Shown: positions 58,162 to 64,000 of the stretch, piece after piece | Layout of the letters: each line of letters starts with the position of its first letter | Numbering within the stretch: position 1 is the stretch's first letter | NCBI GenBank assembly: GCA_023241745.1 | Contig: JALQCY010000005.1 | Location: 247,612 to 311,611, forward strand | DNA from: Isoptericola peretonis | GTDB taxonomy: Bacteria; Actinomycetota; Actinomycetes; Actinomycetales; Cellulomonadaceae | Direction: 5' to 3' | Length of the DNA: 64,000 nt | The notes under the pieces: generated by a model | Database searches by the model: none | What the model was told of the DNA's origin: nothing | What the model saw: only the letters and a program-made list of their open reading frames with translations | Position numbers and translations under genes: made by a program

Positions 58162-59432
58162 AGATCGCGATGATCTCCGAGCACGCCAGCCCGCTCGCCG
58201 CCCTGGGCGGCCCGGACGCCGGCGGTCAGAACGTGCACGTCGCGTCGCTGGCCGCCCGCCTGGGCGCCGAGGGCCACGCCGTGCAGGTGTACACCCGCCG
58301 CGACGACCCCGACCTGCCCGAGCGGGTGCCGCTGTCGCCGGGCGTCGAGGTGGTGCACGTCGACGCCGGCCCGCCGGAGCCCCTGCCGAAGGACGACCTG
58401 CTGGAGTTCATGGGCGCGTTCGGCACGGACCTGCGGCGCCGGTGGACCGGGGACGGCGCGTCGGGCAGGCCGAGCGACCCGGTGCCGGACGTGGTGCACG
58501 CGCACTTCTGGATGTCGGGCGTCGCCGGGCTGCAGTGCGCCCCGCCGCTCGGCATCCCCCTGCTCCAGACCTTCCACGCCCTGGGCTCCGTGAAGCGGCG
58601 GCACCAGGGCGCGCAGGACACCAGCCCGCCCGAGCGCGTGCCCCGCGAGCGGCTGCTGTGCCGAGCGGTGGACCGCATCGTGGCCACGTGCCAGGACGAG
58701 GTGGCCGAGCTCGTGGCGCTCGGGGCGGCGCCCGAGCGCATCGACGTGGTGCCGTGCGGGGTCGACGTCGACCGGTTCCGGCCCGGTCTCCCCCGGCGGG
58801 CCGTGCGTGCCCCGGGCGCGCCGCTGCGGCTGCTCTCCGTGGGTCGGCTGGTGGAGCGCAAGGGGGTGGACACGGTCATCGAGGCGCTCACGATGCTGCC
58901 CGGCGCCGAGCTCGTGGTGGTCGGCGGGCCGCGCGCCCGCGAGCTCTACGGGGACCCGGAGGCCCGCCGACTCTCCACGTTCGCGGCCCGGCACGGGGTG
59001 TCCGACCGGGTGTGCCTGTGGGGCAGCGTGCCGCAGGAGGACGTCCGCGGGCTGATGAACCTATCCGACGTCGTGGTGTGCACGCCGTGGTACGAGCCCT
59101 TCGGCATCGTCCCGCTGGAGGCTGCCGCGTGCGGCCGCCCGCTGGTCGGCTCGGCGGTGGGCGGCCTCCTCGACTCGGTGGTGGACGGGCACACGGGGCT
59201 GCTGGTGCCGCCGCGGGACCCGGCGGCGCTGGCCGCAGCCCTGCGCCGGCTGCAGGACGACCCGGCCTTCGGCGAGCGGCTGGGCACCGCGGCGCGTGCC
59301 CGGGCCGAGCACCTGTACGACTGGTCGAGCGTCGCCGGGCGGACGCTGGACTCCTACGAGGGGGTCCTCGCCGAGCACGCGGGCCGCCCGGAGGCCCCGG
59401 CCCTCGCGGCGGAGGCGGTGAACGACCGATGA
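58158..59432 (+). CDS. GT4 glycosyltransferase
   Basis: A 424-residue GT-B glycosyltransferase with the glycine-rich acceptor loop GGPDAGGQNVHVASLAARLG, HAHFWMSGVAG, PCGVDVDRF, LLSVGRLVERKGVDTVIEAL and the donor-site motif EPFGIVPLEAAACGRPLVGS. These are standard for GT4 retaining enzymes such as MshA-like and sucrose-phosphate-synthase-like proteins. It should add a sugar to the operon's glycan or lipid carrier. Start and stop both overlap the neighbours by four bases. Confidence 0.88.
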   Translation: MKIAMISEHASPLAALGGPDAGGQNVHVASLAARLGAEGHAVQVYTRRDDPDLPERVPLSPGVEVVHVDAGPPEPLPKDDLLEFMGAFGTDLRRRWTGDGASGRPSDPVPDVVHAHFWMSGVAGLQCAPPLGIPLLQTFHALGSVKRRHQGAQDTSPPERVPRERLLCRAVDRIVATCQDEVAELVALGAAPERIDVVPCGVDVDRFRPGLPRRAVRAPGAPLRLLSVGRLVERKGVDTVIEALTMLPGAELVVVGGPRARELYGDPEARRLSTFAARHGVSDRVCLWGSVPQEDVRGLMNLSDVVVCTPWYEPFGIVPLEAAACGRPLVGSAVGGLLDSVVDGHTGLLVPPRDPAALAAALRRLQDDPAFGERLGTAARARAEHLYDWSSVAGRTLDSYEGVLAEHAGRPEAPALAAEAVNDR

Positions 59433-61507
59433 CGGGCACGTGGGGCGGCGGCGCGGACGGCTTCGCCGGCGGCCTGCGCGCGCACGCCCGCGACCTGCAC
59501 GCCGGGCTCGACCTGCTCACGTCCGAGGTGGCCCGGATCGCCGCCTGGGGCCGGCACCTCGCGGACACCGCCTCCGCGGGCGGCCGGCTGCTCGTCGCGG
59601 GCAACGGCGGCAGCGCGGCCGAGGCGCAGCACCTCACCGCCGAGCTGGTGGGCCGGTTCGAGGCCGAGCGGGTGCCGCTGTCCGCCGTCGCCCTGCACGC
59701 CGAGACGTCGAGCCTCACCGCGATCGCCAACGACTACGGGGTCGAGGAGATGTTCGCGCGCCAGGTCGCCGCGCACGGCCGCCCCGGCGACGTGCTCCTG
59801 CTGCTGTCCACCTCGGGCGAGAGCCCGAACGTCACGGCGGCGGCGCGGGTCGCCCGCGAGCTCGGCCTCACGACCTGGGCGCTCACAGGGCCGCGGCGGT
59901 GCACCCTCGCCGACCTCTGCGACGACGCGCTGGTGCTGCACGGCGCCTCGACGTCCGCCGTCCAGGAGCTGCACCTCGTGGCCGTGCATGCGCTGTGCGC
60001 CGCCGTCGACGGCCGCCTGCGGGAGGCCGTCGACCCGAGCGCGGCGGACGCCGGCGGTCCTGAGCGGCGGGACGACCGCCCCGTGGTGGCGGTGGTGGGC
60101 GACGTGCTGCTGGACCGCGACGTCGACGGCCAGGTGACGCGGTTCTCCCCCGACGGGCCGGTGCCCGTGGTCGACACGCTCGGCGTGCGGCGCAGCCCCG
60201 GTGGCGCAGGGCTCACCGCGCTGCTGGCCGCCGACGCGGCGCGCGTCGTGCTCGTCGCGCCCTTCGGCGACGACGAGGACGCGTCCGAGCTGCGCCGCCT
60301 CCTGGGGGGACGGGCCGACATCGTCCCGCTGCGGCAGGCGGGTCCCACCCGCCGCAAGACCCGGGTGCGGTCGGCGGGTCAGACGATCGTGCGGGTGGAC
60401 GACGGCGGGCCCGCGGCCCCGGTCGACGTGCCGGCCGCGCGGGTGCGGGAGGCGCTCGAGGACGCCGACGTCGTGCTGGTCTCCGACTACGGCGGCGGCA
60501 CCACCCACGACGGCGCCGTCCGCGACGCCCTCGCGGCGACCGCGCGCACGCGCACCGTCGTGTGGGACCCGCACCCGCGCGGCGGGCCGCCGGTGCCCGG
60601 TGCCGCCGTCGTGACGCCGAACCTCGCCGAGGCGCTGGCGGCGGCCGACGCGCTCGGCCTGGGGGCGAGCGGCGACGACCCGGGCGCCCTCGCGCAGGCC
60701 CTGGCGCACGCCTGGCAGGTGGAGACGGTGTGCGTCACGGTCGGGGCGCAGGGTGCCTACCTCGCCCGGCCGACCGGCGAGGTCGTCTACGTGCCCGCCG
60801 AGCTCGCCGCCGGCGACCCGTGCGGCGCCGGCGACCGCTTCGCCTCGCACCTCGCCTGCGAGCTCACCCGCGGCGGGCACGTCCACGACGCGCTCCCGTC
60901 CGCGGTCCGCTCCGCCACGGCGTGGGTCGCCGCGGGCGGCGCCGACGCGTACCGCAGGCGGGGCACGACGCCGCAGCCCGCGCCCGGCGATCCGGACGCC
61001 CCGGCGCGTCCCGGTGCGTCGTCTCCGGAGGCGGCCCGCGCGCGGCTGCGCTCCGCGGGCGGCACGGTCGTGGCGACGGGCGGCTGCTTCGACCTGCTGC
61101 ACGCCGGCCATGTCGCGACGCTCGAGGCCGCGGCGCGCCTCGGCGACCACCTGGTCGTGCTGCTGAACTCCGACGACTCGGTGCGCCGCCTCAAGGGCCC
61201 CGGGCGGCCCGTCGTCGGCCAGGAGGACCGCGCCCGCGTGCTGGCGGCCCTCGACTGCGTGTCCGACGTCGTCGTCTTCGACCAGGACGACCCCCGTGAC
61301 GCCCTCGACGCCCTGCGCCCCGACGTCTGGGCCAAGGGCGGCGACTACCGCGCGGACGACCTGCCGGAGGCGGAGGTCGTGCGCCGGCACGGCGGCCGCG
61401 TCGTCGTGGTGCCGTTCGTCGAGGGCCGCTCCACCACGGACCTCCTGCGGCGCGCCGCGCCCGTGGGCCCGACCACCTCGTCCGACCAGAAGGAGGACTC
61501 CCGATGA
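59429..61507 (+). CDS. gmhA-hldE: GmhA-HldE fusion: heptose isomerase, kinase and nucleotidyltransferase in one chain
   Basis: A 692-residue protein with three enzyme domains and no stop between them. Residues about 20-200 are a GmhA-type SIS isomerase: AGNGGSAAEAQHLTAELVGRF at 57-77, STSGESPNV and QELH at 179-182. Residues about 217-512 are an HldE PfkB kinase: VVGDVLLDRDVDGQVTRFSP, GGAGL and D-P-C-GAGD at 463-469. Residues about 535-675 are the nucleotidyltransferase: GGCFDLLHAGH at 551-561, LLNSDDSVRRLKGPGRPVV and GRST near 666-669. Together they convert sedoheptulose 7-phosphate to heptose 7-phosphate, phosphorylate C1, and activate heptose 1-phosphate as a nucleotide (probably ADP). The missing phosphatase step is in the GT2-GmhB protein. 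ATG 59429 overlaps the upstream stop. Confidence 0.9.
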   Translation: MTGTWGGGADGFAGGLRAHARDLHAGLDLLTSEVARIAAWGRHLADTASAGGRLLVAGNGGSAAEAQHLTAELVGRFEAERVPLSAVALHAETSSLTAIANDYGVEEMFARQVAAHGRPGDVLLLLSTSGESPNVTAAARVARELGLTTWALTGPRRCTLADLCDDALVLHGASTSAVQELHLVAVHALCAAVDGRLREAVDPSAADAGGPERRDDRPVVAVVGDVLLDRDVDGQVTRFSPDGPVPVVDTLGVRRSPGGAGLTALLAADAARVVLVAPFGDDEDASELRRLLGGRADIVPLRQAGPTRRKTRVRSAGQTIVRVDDGGPAAPVDVPAARVREALEDADVVLVSDYGGGTTHDGAVRDALAATARTRTVVWDPHPRGGPPVPGAAVVTPNLAEALAAADALGLGASGDDPGALAQALAHAWQVETVCVTVGAQGAYLARPTGEVVYVPAELAAGDPCGAGDRFASHLACELTRGGHVHDALPSAVRSATAWVAAGGADAYRRRGTTPQPAPGDPDAPARPGASSPEAARARLRSAGGTVVATGGCFDLLHAGHVATLEAAARLGDHLVVLLNSDDSVRRLKGPGRPVVGQEDRARVLAALDCVSDVVVFDQDDPRDALDALRPDVWAKGGDYRADDLPEAEVVRRHGGRVVVVPFVEGRSTTDLLRRAAPVGPTTSSDQKEDSR

Positions 61508-62208
61508 CCAGCACCCCCACGCCCCGTGAGCTGGGCACCGTCTACGTCACCGGCGGAGCGAGCGGCCTGGGCGCCGCGCTCGTCGACGCCGTGCTCGAGG
61601 CCGGCGGCAAGCCCGTGGTGCTCGACCGTGTGCCGCCGCCCGGCGACACCCCGCACGCCGTCGTCGACCTGGCCGACTCCGCCGCCGCGGCGGACGCCGT
61701 GGAACGCCTCGCCGTCGAGGTGGGGCCGCCGGACGCGGTCGTGACCGCCGCCGGCACCGACGCGTGCGGGCGGCTCGACGAGATCCCCGTCGACGACTGG
61801 GAGCGGGTGGTGCGCGTCAACCTCCTGGGCACTGTCGCCGTGGTCCGGGCGGCGCTGCCGCACCTCGCGGAGCGCCGCGGCACGGTCGTGACCGTCGCCT
61901 CCACCCTCGGCCTCAAGGGTGTCTCCGACGCGACCGCCTACTGCGCGTCCAAGTTCGCCGTCCGCGGGTTCTCCCAGGCGCTCGCCGCGGAGCTCGCCGG
62001 GCAGGTGGGCGTGACGTGCCTGGTCTCGGGCGGCATGCGCACGGCGTTCTTCGACGGGCGGCCCGAGCAGTACAAGCCCGGGCCCGACGCCGACCTGGCC
62101 GACCCGCGGTGCACGGCGGCGGCCGTCGTCACGGCGCTGCGCCAGCCCGTCGGCTTCGAGGTGCGCGAGATGCTCGTCATGGCGTCGGGCGAGGCGTCGT
62201 GGCCGTGA
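61504..62208 (+). CDS. Classical SDR oxidoreductase in the heptose operon
   Basis: A 234-residue short-chain dehydrogenase with TGGASGLGAALVDA, VTAAGTDACG, Ser in VVTVASTLGLKG and YCASKFAV. It lacks the length and sugar-binding features of the extended-SDR epimerase HldD, so it does not simply make L-glycero heptose. It may oxidise or reduce a heptose derivative or act on an unrelated intermediate. ATG 61504 overlaps the upstream stop (ATGA) and its stop overlaps the next start (GTGA). Confidence 0.83.
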   Translation: MTSTPTPRELGTVYVTGGASGLGAALVDAVLEAGGKPVVLDRVPPPGDTPHAVVDLADSAAAADAVERLAVEVGPPDAVVTAAGTDACGRLDEIPVDDWERVVRVNLLGTVAVVRAALPHLAERRGTVVTVASTLGLKGVSDATAYCASKFAVRGFSQALAAELAGQVGVTCLVSGGMRTAFFDGRPEQYKPGPDADLADPRCTAAAVVTALRQPVGFEVREMLVMASGEASWP

Positions 62209-63296
62209 GCGACCTGCCGGCCCTGGCCGAGGGCCAGGACGAGGGCGTGGTCCTCGTCCTGCGGGCGCTCGGTCTCGGTGACGCCGTCACCGCGGTCCCC
62301 GCGCTGCGCGGGGTCCGCCGGGCCTGGCCGCGGCGGCGCGTGCTCCTGGCCGGGCCGACGGCGCCGGGCGAGTGGCTGCGCGGCCTCGGCCTGGTGGACG
62401 GCGTCGTGCCCGCCCGCGGCCTCGAGCCGCTGCGCTGGGGTCAGGAGGCCGAGACCGTCACCGGCGGACCGCCCGCCGGGCACGTCGCCGTGAACCTGCA
62501 CGGCCGCGGCCCCCAGAGCCACCGGGTGCTGCTCGCCGACGCCCCCGAGCGGCTCGTCGCCTTCGCGTCGCCGGAGGCGGGCGTCGACGGCCCGGCCTGG
62601 AGCGAGGACGAGCACGAGGTGGACCGCTGGTGCCGCCTCGTCACGGAGGCCGGCGGGCCGTGCGCGCGGGAGGACCTGCGGCTCGAGGAGCCCGCGACGC
62701 GCGGTTCGCACGTCGTGGTGCACCCCGGCGCCGCCTCGGCGTCCCGCCGGTGGCGCCAGGAGCGGTTCGCGGCGGTGGTGCGGCGGCTGGCGGACGCCGG
62801 CCACGACGTCGTCGTCACGGGCGGCCCCGGGGAGGATGCCCGCGCCGAGGCCGTCGCGGCGGCGGCCCGCACGGGGCCGGGGACCCCGGCCGGGACGGTG
62901 ACCGACGCGGCCGGGACGCTGGACCTCGCGGCCCTGGCCGACCTGGTGGCCACCGCGCGCCTGGTCGTGTGCGGCGACACGGGGGTGGCGCACCTGGCCA
63001 CCGCGTACGGCACGCCCTCGGTGGGGCTGTACGGCCCCACGCCGCCGCAGCTCTGGGGACCGGCGATCGACCCGGCGCGCCACGCCGTCCTGTGGCACGG
63101 TGAAGACGCCGCCCTCGCACCGTCGGGCGGCGGCCACCACCGCGGCGACCCGCACGGCGACGAGCCGGACCCCGCCCTGGAGCTCATCACCGTGGAGGAG
63201 GTCGTGGCGGCCGCCGACGCGCTGCTCGCCCGGGCCACGGCACCGGGCACGGCACCGGGCACGGCACCGGGCACGGACGAGACGGAGGAGACCTGA
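62205..63296 (+). CDS. GT9 (heptosyltransferase-like) glycosyltransferase 2
   Basis: A 363-residue GT9 protein: VLVLRALGLGDAVTAVPALR at the N-terminus, HVVVHPGAASASRRWRQERF starting the donor domain, then VVVTGGPGEDARAEAV and LVVCGDTGVAHLATAYGTPS, followed by LYGPTPPQLWG. These are the GT9/WaaF hallmarks. The start GTG 62205 is chosen for its GTGA overlap with the SDR stop, the pattern used throughout the operon; GTG 62199 is two codons upstream. The C-terminal tail is encoded by three perfect 12-base repeats (63239-63274) giving APGT units. Confidence 0.88.
   Translation: MSDLPALAEGQDEGVVLVLRALGLGDAVTAVPALRGVRRAWPRRRVLLAGPTAPGEWLRGLGLVDGVVPARGLEPLRWGQEAETVTGGPPAGHVAVNLHGRGPQSHRVLLADAPERLVAFASPEAGVDGPAWSEDEHEVDRWCRLVTEAGGPCAREDLRLEEPATRGSHVVVHPGAASASRRWRQERFAAVVRRLADAGHDVVVTGGPGEDARAEAVAAAARTGPGTPAGTVTDAAGTLDLAALADLVATARLVVCGDTGVAHLATAYGTPSVGLYGPTPPQLWGPAIDPARHAVLWHGEDAALAPSGGGHHRGDPHGDEPDPALELITVEEVVAAADALLARATAPGTAPGTAPGTDETEET
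63239..63274 (+). repeat. Three tandem 12-base repeats at the end of the GT9 gene
   Basis: GGCACCGGGCAC occurs three times without change at 63239-63250, 63251-63262 and 63263-63274, in frame, encoding a Pro-Gly-Thr-Ala tail. Copy number could vary without breaking the frame. Confidence 0.85.
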
Positions 63297-63718
63297 TGGA
63301 GCGCGACGACGTGATGGCCTGGGTGGCCGAGTACGAGCGCGCCTGGCGCGAGAGCGACGCCGGCGCCGTCGCCCGCCTGTTCAGCGAGGACGCGCGCTAC
63401 GCCCGCTCGCCCTACACCCCCGCGCTGCTCGGGCACGAGGAGATCGGCGAGTTCTGGTCGTCCGACGAGGGCGCGACGTTCTCCATGACGGCCGAGCCGG
63501 TCGCCGTGGAGGGCCGCACCGCCGTCGTGCGCGTCGGCGTGCAGTACACCGCGCCCCAGGCGCAGGAGTACAAGGACCTGTGGGTGCTGGAGTTCGCCGA
63601 CGACGGCCGTGTGACGGAGTTCGAGGAGTGGGCCTACTGGCCCGGGCTCCCCTACACCGCCAGCGGGCCGGACGCCTTCGGGCGCGAGGAGGAGCCGGGG
63701 CCCACCCCGGAGATCTGA
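63296..63718 (+). CDS. NTF2-like/SnoaL-like protein
   Basis: A 140-residue protein of the nuclear-transport-factor-2 fold: an N-terminal helix MAWVAEYERAWRESDAGAVA, RLFSEDARYARSPYTP, then GHEEIGEFW and beta strands TAVVRVGVQYTAP and LWVLEFADDGRVTEFEEWAYWP. Small-molecule binding or isomerase activity is possible; none is assigned. It shares one base with the upstream stop (TGATG) and is the last gene of the operon, followed by a strong terminator. Confidence 0.82.
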   Translation: MERDDVMAWVAEYERAWRESDAGAVARLFSEDARYARSPYTPALLGHEEIGEFWSSDEGATFSMTAEPVAVEGRTAVVRVGVQYTAPQAQEYKDLWVLEFADDGRVTEFEEWAYWPGLPYTASGPDAFGREEEPGPTPEI

Positions 63719-63727
63719 GCCGGGCCC

Positions 63728-63762
63728 GACCCGGGGCGGCCCCTGCGGGCCCGCCCCGGGTC
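63728..63762. terminator. Bidirectional terminator after the heptose operon
   Basis: GACCCGGGGCGG (63728-63739) pairs with CCGCCCCGGGTC (63751-63762), extended inward by CCC/GGG after a C/C mismatch, around a TGC loop. It lies between convergent genes and touches the stop codon of the leftward dehydrogenase gene. Confidence 0.75.
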
Positions 63763-64000
63763 AGGCGGTCCGGCCGACCGCCTCCCGGGCCCGGCCCAGG
63801 GCGTGCACCGACCAGCCCGCCCGGCGCCAGGCGTCGTGGTCGAGGGCGTGCCGGGCGTCGACCACGTGCCGCCGGCGGACCAGCGCGCCGATCACCACCG
63901 GATCGAGGTGCCGGTACACGTCCCACTCCGTGGCCAGCACCACGACGTCGGCGCCGCGCGCGGCGTCCTCGACGTCCGGCTGGTACCCGAGCCGTGGGTG
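63761..64000 (-). CDS. UDP-glucose/GDP-mannose dehydrogenase family protein, C-terminal part (partial)
   Basis: The leftward frame enters from the right edge of the window and ends at 63761. The visible 79 residues include VVVLATEWDVYRHLDPVVIG followed by VVDARHALDHDAWRRAGW, which matches the C-terminal UDP-binding domain of UDP-glucose 6-dehydrogenases (usual text: T.W..(F/Y)R.LD and D.R..LD...WR..G). It would make UDP-glucuronate or a similar uronate for surface glycan. The catalytic Cys domain lies outside the window. Confidence 0.8.
   Translation of the reverse strand, partial: HPRLGYQPDVEDAARGADVVVLATEWDVYRHLDPVVIGALVRRRHVVDARHALDHDAWRRAGWSVHALGRAREAVGRTA

Noticed and set aside
61504..62208. 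HldD-type ADP-heptose epimerase
   Set aside because: The protein is a 234-residue classical SDR with YCASK and lacks the length and sugar-binding half of extended SDR epimerases.

Overview
The window is high-GC DNA of about 74% G+C. Genes are densely packed, GTG/TTG starts are common, and many starts look leaderless. The content points to a soil or plant-associated actinobacterium that degrades polysaccharides, most like the Cellulomonadaceae/Promicromonosporaceae (Cellulomonas, Cellulosimicrobium, Isoptericola). The pointers are an F420-dependent LLM oxidoreductase beside a mycothiol-type nitroreductase, PAS-ANTAR regulators, a GH18 chitinase with CBM5/12 modules, a GH81 glucanase and a rhamnogalacturonan cluster. 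The genus is an inference. No phage, integrase, insertion sequence, CRISPR array or replication origin was seen.

1-2.6 kb: edge of an unknown leftward gene, a small conserved protein, a membrane-anchored LytR_C protein and an NCS2 nucleobase permease. 2.7-11.3 kb: a seven-gene leftward operon for rhamnogalacturonan (pectin) use. It holds a YesL-like DUF624 protein, an LplABC-type importer, an acetylesterase, a DUF1961/YesU protein and a PL26/YetA-like lyase. It starts at a well-formed promoter with a LacI-type palindrome at +1 and ends in an unusual repeat array that contains its last stop codon. 11.4-16.2 kb: a leftward GT2 synthase / HlyD-like adaptor / GH81 endo-beta-1,3-glucanase operon, probably a beta-glucan exopolysaccharide synthase. 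It ends in a second stop-embedded repeat array. 16.3-28.3 kb: redox genes, a methyltransferase with a TetR regulator, an FMN riboswitch with a RibM transporter, an orphan sugar-binding lipoprotein, an acyl-CoA dehydrogenase, a Nudix protein, MntH under a perfect palindrome and a GT87-like membrane protein.

28.3-41.1 kb: two secreted proteins, a choice-of-anchor I protein and a glycerophosphodiesterase with a CBM. Both have PHO-box-like 11-nt repeats at the same distance from their -10 hexamers. Between them lie a PadR/serine hydrolase pair, a PAS-ANTAR protein, small kinase-like and membrane proteins, a lower-GC patch, an SDR and tRNA-Ser(CGA). The section ends with the GH18 chitinase. 41.2-52.6 kb: a stress and redox neighbourhood with SDRs, PAS-ANTAR, MBL hydrolase, flavodoxin-like reductase, P450, DUF2231, CBS pair, glucose-dehydrogenase-like and alcohol dehydrogenases, a cysteine-rich metal-binding protein and an epimerase fused to a helical domain.

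52.8-63.7 kb: a nine-gene rightward operon in which every gene overlaps the next by 1-4 bases. It encodes a NodU/CmcH carbamoyltransferase, a GT2-GmhB fusion, two GT9 heptosyltransferase-like proteins, two more glycosyltransferases, a single polypeptide joining GmhA to both halves of HldE, an SDR and an NTF2-like protein. Together these cover all steps from sedoheptulose 7-phosphate to nucleotide-activated D-glycero-D-manno-heptose, plus transfer and probable carbamoylation. In a Gram-positive actinobacterium this suggests a carbamoylated, heptose-containing surface glycan and is the most notable system here. A UDP-glucose-dehydrogenase-like gene at the right edge suggests the glycan region continues.
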